From: Bradyrhizobium sp. BRP22
GTDB lineage: Bacteria > Pseudomonadota > Alphaproteobacteria > Rhizobiales > Xanthobacteraceae
DNA length: 64,000 nt
Direction: 5' to 3'
Assembly (NCBI RefSeq): GCF_020194175.1
Contig: NZ_JADYVX010000029.1
Location: forward strand, 42,001 to 106,000
Of the stretch, positions 8,107 through 16,389 are shown one piece after another. The translations under genes were made by a program, and so were the position numbers. Positions within the stretch are counted from its first letter, which is position 1. The number at the start of each line of letters is the position of its first letter. Below the pieces are notes generated by a model that made no database searches, was not told where the DNA came from, and worked only from the letters and a program-made list of their open reading frames with translations.

Positions 8107-9480
8107 ATGGCGGCATCACACACGGGCAGCGCGGCATGGTCCGGTTCGCTCCCCGGCAGCGGCTCGACCGTTTCGGTCCTGGTGGCCACGGCCATCGTGG
8201 TGGCCGACATGGTCGGTGTCGGCGTTTTCACCAGCCTCGGCTTCCAGGTCAAGGACATCCCCTCCGGCTTCTCGATCCTCCTGCTGTGGAGCGTCGGCGG
8301 CATCGTCGCGCTGTGCGGCGTGTTCTCCTATGGCGAACTCGGCGCGATGTTTCCGCGCTCGAGCGGCGAGTACAATTTCCTCAGCCGCGCCTATCACCCG
8401 GCGTTCGGTTTCGTTGCCGGCTGGGTGTCGGCGACGGTCGGCTTCGCCGCGCCGGTCGCGCTCGCCGCGATGGCGTTCGGCGAATACGGCAAGTCGGTGC
8501 TGCCGGATGCGCCGCCGCTCGTGCTCGCGCTCGGCGTGGTGTGGCTGGTGTCGATCGTCCAGCTTACCGGCGTCAAGCATTCCTCGACCTTCCAACTGGC
8601 CGCGACCATCCTGAAGGTGGTGCTGATCGTGGCGTTCCTTGTCGCCGGATACTTGATCACGACGCCGCAGCCGATCTCGTTCGCGCCGACGTCGGCCGAT
8701 CTTTCCCATATCGTCAGCGCGCCGTTCGCGATCAGCCTGGTGTTCGTGATGTATTCGTTCTCCGGCTGGAACGCGGCGACCTACATCATCGGCGAGATGC
8801 GCCTGCCGGAGCGCAATCTGCCGCGCGCGATGCTGTCGGGAACGCTGATCGTCCTCGTGCTCTATGTTGCGCTGAACGCGGTGTTCCTGCATACCGCGCC
8901 CATCGACAGGCTTGCCGGCCAGCTCGATGTGGCCCGCATCTCCGGCAGCTATATCTTCGGCGAGGTCGGCGGCCGCATCGTCGGCGCGATGATCTGCGTC
9001 GGGCTGATCTCCTCGATCAGCGCGATGATGTGGATCGGCCCGCGCGTGATGATGACCATGGGCGAGGACATCCCCGCGCTGCGGATCTTCGCGCGCCACT
9101 CGACCAGCGGCGCGCCGGCCTATGCCATCCTGTTCCAGCTTGCAGTGGCGACGTTGATGCTGTTCACGCGCAGCTTCGAGGCGGTGCTCGACTTCATCCA
9201 GTTCGCGCTTCTATTCTGCTCGTTCTTCACAGTGCTCGCCGTGATCAAGCTGCGCATCACCCGTCCCGACCTGCCGCGGCCTTACCGTGCCTGGGGATAC
9301 CCGGTCACCCCTGTGGTTTTCCTGCTCGTGACCGGCTTCATGATGTACTATCTCCTGACCGACCGCCCACTGCAGTCGGCGCTCGGTACGTTGATCATGC
9401 TCTCCGGCCTCCTGATCTACGCCGTTTTCCGCAAGGGGGCGGCAGGCCCCGCGACCTCGGGCGCATCGGGTCGCGAATGA
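8107..9480 (+). CDS. APC-family amino acid permease
   Basis: This is an inner-membrane transporter of about 457 residues with roughly twelve helices. The first helix has the APC-type broken helix VADMVGVGVFTSLGF (near residue 35), where the G-x-G-x-F turn forms the substrate site, followed by the conserved LCGVFSYGELGAMFPRSSGEY stretch in helices 2-3. The substrate is probably an amino acid or polyamine but cannot be fixed. The ATG at 8107 is preferred over a GTG at 8083. The stop overlaps the start of the next gene (ATGA), so the two are probably cotranscribed. Confidence 0.87.
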   Translation: MAASHTGSAAWSGSLPGSGSTVSVLVATAIVVADMVGVGVFTSLGFQVKDIPSGFSILLLWSVGGIVALCGVFSYGELGAMFPRSSGEYNFLSRAYHPAFGFVAGWVSATVGFAAPVALAAMAFGEYGKSVLPDAPPLVLALGVVWLVSIVQLTGVKHSSTFQLAATILKVVLIVAFLVAGYLITTPQPISFAPTSADLSHIVSAPFAISLVFVMYSFSGWNAATYIIGEMRLPERNLPRAMLSGTLIVLVLYVALNAVFLHTAPIDRLAGQLDVARISGSYIFGEVGGRIVGAMICVGLISSISAMMWIGPRVMMTMGEDIPALRIFARHSTSGAPAYAILFQLAVATLMLFTRSFEAVLDFIQFALLFCSFFTVLAVIKLRITRPDLPRPYRAWGYPVTPVVFLLVTGFMMYYLLTDRPLQSALGTLIMLSGLLIYAVFRKGAAGPATSGASGRE

Positions 9481-10697
9481 GGATGTTCCTGTCATTGAGA
9501 GCGGTTGCGCTCGCTTTCGCCGTCCTGCTCGCGGCGCTGCCGGCGCGGGCTGCCGACATCGCGACCATCAACGATACCGCGCGCTTCCTTGCCGGCATGA
9601 TGCCGTCAGCGGATTCGCCGCTGATCCCGCTGACCCGGGACCCGGCCTGGCAACAGCATGCCCGCTTCTTCGACCATGCCTTCGCGCAGCTCGAGCAGCG
9701 CCAATTGTCGAAGATCCGCAGTTGGGCGGAGGCCAACCTGGCGGCGCCGCGGCCGACCATGTTCTACATGTTCTCCGGGCCCGATTTCATCTACGCCGAC
9801 GCCTTCTATTCCAGGGCGACGACCTATGTGCTGAGCGCGCTCGAGCCGACGGGCTCCGTGCCCGATCTGGCCAGGCTGCCGCGCAGCGACATCGGTGCCG
9901 CGCTCTACAGCGTCGAGCGGTCGCTCTCCTCGATCCTGAGCTTCTCCTTCTTCATCACCAAGAAGATGAAGGTCGATCTGCATGCGGGCGAGATCAACGG
10001 CACGTTGCCGATCCTTTACGTATTCCTGGCACGCTCGGGCAAGACCATCCGCGGCGTCGCGCCGGTCACGATCGATGAGAACGGCATCGTCGGCGCCGAA
10101 GGCGGTGGCAAAGGCGCGGTGCGCGGCGCGCGCATCACCTTCGCCGGCAATGACGGTGTCGAGCGTACGCTCTATTACTTCTCGACCGATCTTTCCAATT
10201 CCGGCGTCAAGACAAGCGGCTTCCTGAAATTCTGCGAGACGCTCGCGCCCGGCAACAGCCTGATCAAGAGCGCGTCCTATCTCATGCACGCCGGCAATTT
10301 CACGCTCGTGCGCGACTTCATCCTCAAGAACAGCGCCACCATCATCCAGGACGATTCCGGGATTCCGCTGGTCTATTTCAACCAGAAGCGCTGGCGCTTC
10401 TTCCCGTTCGGCCGCTATGCCGGCCCGATCGCCGAATTCCCCGGCCGCTACCAGGATTCCTACGCCGAACTGTTCCGCCGCGCGCAGCCGATCGATTTCG
10501 GCATCGGCTATCGCTGGCGCACGCATGAAACCAATCTGCTGCTGGCCGTGCAATTGCCCGGCGACGGCTTCGGCACCGCCGATGCGGTGGCCCAGGATGC
10601 GCCACCGCCGAAACCGCCGGCGCCGCCGCGCCCCAGGCCGCCGCGGCAGTTCGACCCGTTCGGCTCGCCCGGCGGCTTCTTCTGGTTCGGGCGGTAG
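9477..10697 (+). CDS. Exported protein of unknown function, translationally coupled to the APC permease
   Basis: This protein has 406 residues with a clear Sec signal peptide (LRAVALAFAVLLAALPARAAD, cut near residue 26). The body carries no motif I can name. It is rich in aromatic residues in the middle, and the last 45 residues are a proline-rich tail (PPPKPPAPPRPRPPRQFDP) ending in glycine and aromatic residues. The ATG overlaps the permease stop by ATGA, so the two products are made together. A periplasmic role linked to the transported compound is a guess. The frame is open far upstream, but only because the permease gene is antiphase. Confidence 0.7.
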   Translation: MRMFLSLRAVALAFAVLLAALPARAADIATINDTARFLAGMMPSADSPLIPLTRDPAWQQHARFFDHAFAQLEQRQLSKIRSWAEANLAAPRPTMFYMFSGPDFIYADAFYSRATTYVLSALEPTGSVPDLARLPRSDIGAALYSVERSLSSILSFSFFITKKMKVDLHAGEINGTLPILYVFLARSGKTIRGVAPVTIDENGIVGAEGGGKGAVRGARITFAGNDGVERTLYYFSTDLSNSGVKTSGFLKFCETLAPGNSLIKSASYLMHAGNFTLVRDFILKNSATIIQDDSGIPLVYFNQKRWRFFPFGRYAGPIAEFPGRYQDSYAELFRRAQPIDFGIGYRWRTHETNLLLAVQLPGDGFGTADAVAQDAPPPKPPAPPRPRPPRQFDPFGSPGGFFWFGR

Positions 10698-10717
10698 AGC
10701 GCTCCAGACCCCGTCGT

Positions 10718-10989
10718 GCTTCAATTGGCTGGATGTGTATCAGTCGATGATGCAACTCGATGTGCTGACCGGGGCAGAGTGCATAGGTGCCGAATACGAT
10801 GATGCGTGAGGGAAATGGCGGGTACGGGGCAAGCGCCGCGCTCGGGCAATCATCGAACTCAACCCGGAGCAGCTCGTGCTCGCTACCGGACTATTCGGGC
10901 CTCCGAAGATTCCGGACATTGCTGGAAAGGCCGCGATAGCGATGCCTGTGTACAAAGGCGAAGCCGCCAAGACATTCGAGGCTGCGTGA
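10718..10989 (+). pseudogene. Remnant of a flavin-dependent (Baeyer-Villiger-type) monooxygenase
   Basis: Read in one frame from about 10718 this stretch gives NWLDVYQSMMQLDVL, then TGAECIGAEYDDA, a TGA stop at 10807-10809, then GKWRVRGK and LVLATGLFGPPKIPDIAG. The last motif is the conserved ATG-x-x-x-PxxPxxxG segment of FAD/NADPH-binding monooxygenases, and the earlier EYDDA-x-GKW matches the strand pair before it. Only a middle piece of about 90 codons survives, with an internal stop and no FAD-binding N-terminus, so it is a decayed gene. Confidence 0.7.
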
Positions 10990-11014
10990 GCCGCCTCAAG
11001 TCACGCGAGCCGGG

Positions 11015-11182
11015 TCACCAGTGCACGCTCTGGCTCGGCACGATGAAGGCGGTGCTGTCAGGCCTGTCCGGATTGTGGATGAAATAGAAGTAAGCGGAAA
11101 CGATCAGAACGAGCAGTGCGATGATGGCGAGCAGATCCATCTGACGCGGATCGTGACCATGGCGGCTGATTTTCCAGCGCAT
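11015..11182 (-). CDS. Small single-pass membrane protein (55 aa)
   Basis: This short gene encodes a 12-residue basic start, MRWKISRHGHDP, then one hydrophobic helix (LLAIIALLVLIVSAYFYFI, about residues 17-35) and a short polar tail ending QSVHW. A strong GGGAGGA ribosome-binding site lies 8 bases before the ATG at 11182, which supports translation. I do not recognise a family. It lies between the monooxygenase remnant and yidD on the yidD strand, and may be cotranscribed with it. Confidence 0.65.
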   Translation of the reverse strand: MRWKISRHGHDPRQMDLLAIIALLVLIVSAYFYFIHNPDRPDSTAFIVPSQSVHW

Positions 11183-11285
11183 TGTTGGTGTCCTCCCTGC
11201 GGACGCCCAACATCAATGCCGCATGGCCGCCACAGTTCCCGCACGCCGGCGATGCATGCATGGCCTGAAAGCGCCGCAGCGAATG

Positions 11286-11639
11286 CTACGGCGAATTGAC
11301 GCCGCGCCAGCGGCCGTAGCGCCATGGCAGATACCAGCGTGCGCCGCGCGGCGCCTGCTCCGGCACGTTGTCGATGCCGGACGTGCCCCAGGGATGGCAG
11401 CGGAGCAGCCGCGCCAGCGTCATCCAGCCACCGGCCCACAGGCCGAAGCGCTCGATCGCCTCGTCGCTATAGACCGAGCAGGTCGGCAGGTGCCGGCAGT
11501 TGTAGCCGACCAGGGGCGACAGCGTGTGCCGGTAGAGCCAGATCAGCGCGCGGCCGAGATTGCGCGGCAGCCTGCGGGCTGCACTGGCACAATCCGTGCA
11601 TCGCAATTGATGTGATGTTCGATGTTCCATGGGCGTCAT
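11286..11639 (-). CDS. yidD: Membrane protein insertion efficiency factor YidD
   Basis: This protein has about 117 residues. It carries the complete YidD core: LIWLYRHTLSPLVGYNCRHLPTCS with the conserved C-R-x-x-P-T-C-S motif, YSDEAIERFG, and the GGWMTLARLLRCHPWG block. YidD is an inner-membrane-associated helper of the YidC insertase. Two cysteines of the family motif are present, with an extra cysteine pair (CTDC) near the N-terminus. The start is uncertain between ATGs at 11639 and 11630; neither has a strong ribosome-binding site. It is not next to rpmH/rnpA here, which is usual for this group. Confidence 0.92.
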   Translation of the reverse strand: MTPMEHRTSHQLRCTDCASAARRLPRNLGRALIWLYRHTLSPLVGYNCRHLPTCSVYSDEAIERFGLWAGGWMTLARLLRCHPWGTSGIDNVPEQAPRGARWYLPWRYGRWRGVNSP

Positions 11640-11874
11640 CCGCAAACTTACGTAGTCTTGCGGGGGTTCCCAAGCAAGGAACTCAGTTTTTGCAGATATT
11701 TACGCCACAGTTCGCAACTATTGCACCGCACGAGCGGCGCTGCAGCGAAGGTCCTATGGACGGCACGGGTCAGTACGGTTACCGTTTTGATAACGCTTCG
11801 ATGACAGCATCATGTCGCGTTGCGATGGGGCCGTTGCCACTGCTCATCTTCGGGGCTTGGGGGAAGGAACCAAA

Positions 11875-12807
11875 TTGAGGCTTGTGACGTCGCTTCGTCT
11901 TCGCGGCCTGGCACTCCTCGGTGCCGCCGCCCTTTGCATCACACTGCCCGGCTCGGTCACGACGCTGGGTAATTCCGCCCGCGCCGGGGCCACCCTGGAA
12001 GAACGCAAGACGCCGATGCGTTTCAGTTGGGTGGCTTGCGAGCCCAACTGCAAAGGCTGGGTCTCCGCCGTCGGCATCATCACCGCCGACAGCCCGCGCG
12101 AGTTCGATGAGTTCGCCCGTGGCCGCCAGCTCGGCGGCGCCACCGTCGTGCTTGATTCCAGCGGCGGCTCGGTCAACGACGCCATCACGCTCGGCCGCCG
12201 CTTCCGCGGCCTGGGCATGCTGACCACCGTCGGCACGACCGTCATCAACCGGACCTCGCAGGTCCAGCGCGCCAGCGTCAGGCCGGAGGCCTATTGCGAG
12301 TCGATGTGCGTGTTCCTGCTGCTGTCCGGCAAGACCCGCTACGTGCCTGATACCGCGCATGTGCGCGTTCACCAGATCTGGATGGGTGACCGCGCCGACG
12401 ATGCGCGCGCCGCGAGCTACACCGCGCAGGACCTGATGATCGTGGAGCGCGATATCGGCCGCCTCGCCAAGTACACCTTCGACATGGGCGGCAGCGGCGA
12501 TCTCCTGTCGCTGGCGCTGAGCGTTCCGCCCTGGGAAGAACTGCACGAGCTGTCGCGCGACGAGTTGCGGCTGACCAATCTCATCACCACCGAGCAGGTC
12601 GCCGACGTGCTGCCGCCGCAGGACGACGCGGCCACCGTGCCGGTCGCGGAAGCGAAGTCGAAGCCGTCCCAAGACCGCCACGTCGCCAGCGGGGTTGAAA
12701 GCGAGACGACGGCGCAGCCCGCGAAGTCGATATCGACCAAGACCGCGGAAGCCCTGGTTCCCACCGGCGGCACCGCCACGCCGCCCCCGGTCCAGCCGGC
12801 GCAGTAG
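11875..12807 (+). CDS. Periplasmic ClpP/crotonase-fold protein (COG3904-like)
   Basis: This protein of about 310 residues starts at TTG 11875, chosen because GGGGGAAGGA lies 6 bases upstream and a signal peptide (LRLRGLALLGAAALCITLPG) follows. The central part has the ClpP-like fold signature: VVLDSSGGSVNDAITLGRRFR, then an ESMCVFLLLSGKTR segment at the position of the nucleophile-bearing helix in the family, then HVRVHQIWMG. The tail is a low-complexity Pro/Ala/Thr extension. Members are predicted exported proteins with a protease-like fold; catalytic activity is unproven. It is divergent from yidD. Confidence 0.75.
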   Translation: MRLVTSLRLRGLALLGAAALCITLPGSVTTLGNSARAGATLEERKTPMRFSWVACEPNCKGWVSAVGIITADSPREFDEFARGRQLGGATVVLDSSGGSVNDAITLGRRFRGLGMLTTVGTTVINRTSQVQRASVRPEAYCESMCVFLLLSGKTRYVPDTAHVRVHQIWMGDRADDARAASYTAQDLMIVERDIGRLAKYTFDMGGSGDLLSLALSVPPWEELHELSRDELRLTNLITTEQVADVLPPQDDAATVPVAEAKSKPSQDRHVASGVESETTAQPAKSISTKTAEALVPTGGTATPPPVQPAQ

Positions 12808-12837
12808 CGCCACGATCTCCCGTCGTGGCAATCGCCC

Positions 12838-12985
12838 GTGGCCTCATCCTTCGAGACGCGCTTTTGCGCTCCTCAGAATGAGGTGAGATATCGTGGCTTG
12901 CGGCAGATACGACCTTACCTCAGGGCGACTGATAGACCCTCATGGTGAGGAGGCGCGAAGCGCCGTCTCGAACCATGAGGCCCGG
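12838..12985. repeat. Palindromic intergenic repeat, copy 1 (CATGGTGAGG / CCTTCGAGACG type)
   Basis: The stretch carries two linked palindromic units: a CATCCTTCGAGACGCGC..GCGCTCCTCAGAATGAGG part and a CTCATGGTGAGGAGGCGC..GCGCCGTCTCGAACCATGAGG part. Similar units occur at 16131-16237, 25180-25280 and, interrupted, at 63849-63880. It fills the convergent gap between the ClpP-fold gene and the SufU-like gene. Confidence 0.75.
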
Positions 12986-13014
12986 CCCTGTCGAACCATC
13001 CGGCCCGACGGTGC

Positions 13015-13461
13015 CTACGCCGGCTGCTTGGCCTTGGCCTCGATCTGGCCGATCGCATCGACCACGGCATCGAAGGTCAGCATGGTGGAGGCGTGGCGGG
13101 CCTTGTAGTCGCGTACCGGTTCGAGCAGGGCGATCTCGGCCCATTTGCCGCCCTCCGGCGGCCTGCCGTTTTCCTTGAGCATCTTGCGCACGGTCTCGCG
13201 TAATTCGCGCAGCTCATCGGCGGTTGAGCCTACGACATGGCTTGCCATGATCGAGGAGGAGGCCTGCCCGAGCGCGCAGGCTTTGACGTCATGGGCGAAG
13301 TCGGTGACGACAGGGCCGTCCATCTTGAGATCGACCTTCACGGTCGAGCCACAGAGTTTCGAATGCGCGGTGGCGCTGGCATCGGGGTCGGGAAGGCGTC
13401 CGAGACGCGGAATATTCCCGGCCAGTTCGATGATCCGCTTGTTGTAGATGTCATTCAGCAT
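13015..13461 (-). CDS. SufU/NifU N-terminal-like iron-sulfur scaffold family protein
   Basis: This protein has about 148 residues and the IscU/SufU fold: MLNDIYNKRIIELAGNIPR at the start, HSKLCGSTVKVDLKMDG around the first ligand cysteine and DVKACALGQASSSIMAS around the second. The third cysteine found in canonical scaffolds is replaced near KARHASTMLTFDA, where a histidine and a serine stand instead. Family role: Fe-S cluster assembly or sulfur acceptance. The missing ligand leaves the exact role open. The ATG at 13461 is preferred over upstream codons. It is divergent from folE. Confidence 0.82.
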   Translation of the reverse strand: MLNDIYNKRIIELAGNIPRLGRLPDPDASATAHSKLCGSTVKVDLKMDGPVVTDFAHDVKACALGQASSSIMASHVVGSTADELRELRETVRKMLKENGRPPEGGKWAEIALLEPVRDYKARHASTMLTFDAVVDAIGQIEAKAKQPA

Positions 13462-13609
13462 GCGCGTAAACGTCGTAGGCACGAGGGCAGGGGTGCCCTT
13501 GGCGGCAGGGTTTCATCGTCCTATATATGGGCCGTATCGGCCGAAATACAGTCCGGCCATGCCACCGGCGCAGGCCAATTCAGAAACCAATGCTCTACCG
13601 CTGGTGCTA

Positions 13610-13657
13610 AAGCATGATCCGGAAAAGCGGGTACCGGTTTTCCGAGAAGATCATGCC
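13610..13657. repeat. Palindromic repeat of the AGCATGATC type, in the folE upstream gap
   Basis: AGCATGATCCGGAAAAGCG and a second arm TTTTCCGAGAAGATCATGC form an imperfect palindrome. It is a relative of the repeat at 18354-18402. The rest of the 13462-13801 gap holds the two divergent promoters, which I cannot resolve. Confidence 0.7.
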
Positions 13658-13801
13658 CAAACGGGATGGAGCAGGATGACATTTCAGGGAAATGGCATCA
13701 TGCTTATAGGGACTCCAGGCGTCCGGTGGCACGAGGCCGCCCCGTCTGCCCGGTGACACACCCGGTCCGAGAAGGGGACCGGTCGAACGGAGAGACGTCG
13801 A

Positions 13802-14500
13802 ATGGACGCTGCAATCAAATCAATCCGCCCTGCCAAGAACAACGAGCCCAAAAAGGTGCTCGAAACACGGCCAGCCGAGCTCGATCCGTCCGAATTCCTT
13901 GCCGCCGCCGTTCGCGCCGATCTGCCGCGTCCGTCGCGCGCCGAGGCGGAGCAGGCGGTGCAGACGCTGCTCAGCTATATCGGCGAGGATCCGGACCGTG
14001 AGGGGCTGCTCGATACGCCGCGCCGCGTCGTCGAGGCCTTTGACGAGCTTTACCAGGGCTATCACCAGTGCCCCGCCGAGGTACTCGACCGCACCTTTGG
14101 TGAGACCGCCGGCTATGACGATTTCGTGCTGGTCCGCGACATCGAGTTCACCTCGCAGTGTGAGCACCACATGATGCCGTTCTACGGCAAGGCGCATATT
14201 GCCTATACGCCGGTCGAGCGAGTAGTGGGCCTGTCCAAGCTCGCGCGGCTGACCGACATCTTCGCCCGCCGGCTGCAGACCCAGGAGCATCTTACCGCCC
14301 AGATCGCCGCTGCGATCGACGAGATCCTGAAACCCCGCGGCGTTGCCGTCCTGATCGAGGCGGAGCATACCTGCATGTCGGTGCGCGGGGTCGCCAAGCA
14401 TGGTGCGTCGACCTTCACCAGCCGCTTCACCGGCATGTTCCGCGACAATCCGGCGGAGCAACAGCGCTTCCTGACCCTGGTGCGAGGACCTAACCGGTAA
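13802..14500 (+). CDS. folE: GTP cyclohydrolase I
   Basis: This protein of 232 residues converts GTP to 7,8-dihydroneopterin triphosphate, the first step of folate and pterin synthesis. FTSQCEHHMMPF gives the zinc ligand C120 and H122/H123, and AEHTCMSVRGV supplies C191. The segment GEDPDREGLLDTPRRV (about 61-76) and the LSKLARL block are typical. About 45 residues precede the catalytic core, as is common in alphaproteobacteria. The ATG at 13802 is preceded by GGAGAG. hisI follows 28 bases later on the same strand. Confidence 0.97.
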   Translation: MDAAIKSIRPAKNNEPKKVLETRPAELDPSEFLAAAVRADLPRPSRAEAEQAVQTLLSYIGEDPDREGLLDTPRRVVEAFDELYQGYHQCPAEVLDRTFGETAGYDDFVLVRDIEFTSQCEHHMMPFYGKAHIAYTPVERVVGLSKLARLTDIFARRLQTQEHLTAQIAAAIDEILKPRGVAVLIEAEHTCMSVRGVAKHGASTFTSRFTGMFRDNPAEQQRFLTLVRGPNR

Positions 14501-14528
14501 CCTCGCACAACATTGCGAGGCTTATTCC

Positions 14529-14957
14529 GTGTCCACGTCAGCACATGATCACGACCGCGAGGAGGGGCTGGTATTCCAGCCCAAATTCGACGCGTCCGGT
14601 CTCGTGACCTGCGTCGCGACTGATGCTGCGAGCGGCGATGTGCTGATGGTCGCGCACATGAACGACGAAGCGCTGCGCAAGACCATCGCGACCGGCGAAG
14701 CCTGGTATTTCAGCCGCTCGCGCAATGCGCTGTGGCGCAAGGGTGAAAGCTCCGGCCAGACCCAGCGCGTCGTGGAGATCAGGACCGATTGCGATCAGGA
14801 TGCGATCTGGATTCGCGTCGAACAGGTCGGCGCCGCATGCCATACCGGCCGTCGCTCCTGCTTCTATCGCGCCGTCAAGGACGACAACGGCGACACACGA
14901 TTGTCATTCATCGACGCCGATCGGCTGTTCGATCCAGACAAAGTCTATCGCAAATAG
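14529..14957 (+). CDS. hisI: Phosphoribosyl-AMP cyclohydrolase
   Basis: This protein of 142 residues opens the adenine ring of phosphoribosyl-AMP in histidine synthesis. The metal-binding set is complete: TDCDQD (C88 with aspartates) and CHTGRRSCF (C104 and C111). AYFSRSRNALWRKGE-type substrate-binding sequence appears as AWYFSRSRNALWRKGES near residue 58. It has no HisE domain, so it is the monofunctional type. The start is GTG at 14529. Its position after folE is a typical rhizobial order, probably without functional meaning. Confidence 0.96.
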   Translation: MSTSAHDHDREEGLVFQPKFDASGLVTCVATDAASGDVLMVAHMNDEALRKTIATGEAWYFSRSRNALWRKGESSGQTQRVVEIRTDCDQDAIWIRVEQVGAACHTGRRSCFYRAVKDDNGDTRLSFIDADRLFDPDKVYRK

Positions 14958-15061
14958 ACACAATTCGTCGCGGCGCCGCACATTGCGGCACATTCTGCGA
15001 GGCGCAGCCTTAACCTCGCATTAACCATACTTGTCGCACCGTATCTCCGGGAGCTGCGCCG

Positions 15062-16108
15062 ATGACCGGCGTTCGAGAGGCCCACGCGAGCGTTTCGCGA
15101 GGAGCGGGGCATCCATCGATGGCGATCGATACATTCAACGCCGGGGCTGCGGCAGGTGTCGACCCGACGCGCGCCAAAATCGCGGGTTCGATCAAGCAGG
15201 CCGCGTCCACCACCGGCGCGAGCTTTCAATACCTGCTCACGACCGCCAAGATGGAATCCAACTTCAATCCGAAGGCGGCGGCGTCGACCTCCTCGGCGCG
15301 CGGGCTCTACCAGTTCATCGACCAGACCTGGCTCGGCACCGTCAAGGAGGCAGGCGATCAGCTCGGCTATGGCAAATATGCCGACGCCATCACGAAGAAT
15401 TCCGACGGCAGCTACTCGGTCAGCGATCTCAGGGCGCGCGAGGCGATCATGCGGCTGCGCGATGATCCGGATGCCGCGTCGGCGATGGCTGGCGTGCTGA
15501 CGCAGTCCAACAGCTTCAAGCTCACCGGCCGGCTCGGCCGCCGCCCGAACGATGCCGAGCTCTACATGGCGCATTTCATGGGCGTCGGCGGCGCGGCGAA
15601 ACTGATCTCGAACGCCGAGGACAATCCGTCCGCCAGCGCCGCGCAGATGTTTCCGAAGGCGGCCGCCGCCAACACTTCGATCTTCTACGACCGCTCGGGA
15701 CACACCCGCAGCGTGTCGGAGGTCTATTCGGTGCTGAGCGCGCGCTATGCCGGCGCCGCCAATTCCAGCGATATCCGCACCGCCTTCACCGCGGCCGGCG
15801 GCAATCCCGTCGCGCTCGCGAGCGCTGCGCCGTCGATCGACAACGCCGCCTATCTCGCGAGCTTTCCGGATTCGCGTGCGGTGTCGCCGGTGGCCGGCTC
15901 GCAGACGGCGACCGCTCCGGGCGATCCGATGTTCCGCTCGCTGTTCCAGGCCGGCGACCGCGCCGAGCCGATCTCGCCCACGGTGCAGGAATTATGGGGC
16001 CGCCCCGCACAGGTCACGACCGCCGCGCTTTCCGGCCAGACACCCGAAGTGCGCCCGCCTGGCCGGCTCGATCTCTTCAGCGACCGCAACGGCACGTTCT
16101 CGGGCTAA
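15062..16108 (+). CDS. SLT-domain lytic transglycosylase-like protein without visible signal peptide
   Basis: This protein has 348 residues. The lysozyme-like domain occupies about residues 40-220: LLTTAKMESNFNPKA has the catalytic glutamate (E65) and ARGLYQFIDQTWLGT the second family motif. It would cleave murein glycan strands. The C-terminal third is Ala/Ser/Pro-rich and low in structure. I see no signal peptide from the ATG at 15062 or from the alternative ATG at 15119. Cytoplasmic-looking SLT proteins in this group often belong to flagellar or other secretion apparatus, which fits the DUF2336, HPt and CheY-like genes downstream; that link is inference. Confidence 0.75.
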   Translation: MTGVREAHASVSRGAGHPSMAIDTFNAGAAAGVDPTRAKIAGSIKQAASTTGASFQYLLTTAKMESNFNPKAAASTSSARGLYQFIDQTWLGTVKEAGDQLGYGKYADAITKNSDGSYSVSDLRAREAIMRLRDDPDAASAMAGVLTQSNSFKLTGRLGRRPNDAELYMAHFMGVGGAAKLISNAEDNPSASAAQMFPKAAAANTSIFYDRSGHTRSVSEVYSVLSARYAGAANSSDIRTAFTAAGGNPVALASAAPSIDNAAYLASFPDSRAVSPVAGSQTATAPGDPMFRSLFQAGDRAEPISPTVQELWGRPAQVTTAALSGQTPEVRPPGRLDLFSDRNGTFSG

Positions 16109-16130
16109 GCCTCCGCGCGCACGTCGTCGC

Positions 16131-16237
16131 CCCTCATGGTGAGGAGGCGCAGCAGCGCTGTCTCGAACCATGGAGCCCCGCTGTCACCTGTGGCCCATCC
16201 TTCGAGGCGCCGCTTCGCGGCTCCTCAGGGATGAGGT
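16131..16237. repeat. Palindromic intergenic repeat, copy 2 (CATGGTGAGG / CCTTCGAGGCG type)
   Basis: It has the same bipartite structure as the repeat at 12838-12985: CTCATGGTGAGGAGGCGC..GTCTCGAACCATGGAG followed by CATCCTTCGAGGCGCC..GGCTCCTCAGGGATGAGG. It lies between the SLT gene and the DUF2336 gene. Confidence 0.75.
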
Positions 16238-16389
16238 CGGTGCGCGCGTGGAAGCGGGCCATCGGCCATTAACGAAACGTCAATAAACCCAAAGAGTTAT
16301 GGTGAACCCTTTATTAAGCGTCATGGTTTATCCTTTGTTACATTGGCACCGCATCACCGTGCCGTTTCGTTGCGTTAGCCGGAAGGACC

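Noticed and set aside
8037..9476. Long frame fused to the exported protein at 9477
   Set aside because: It runs in another frame of the APC permease; ATG at 9477 begins a clear signal peptide.
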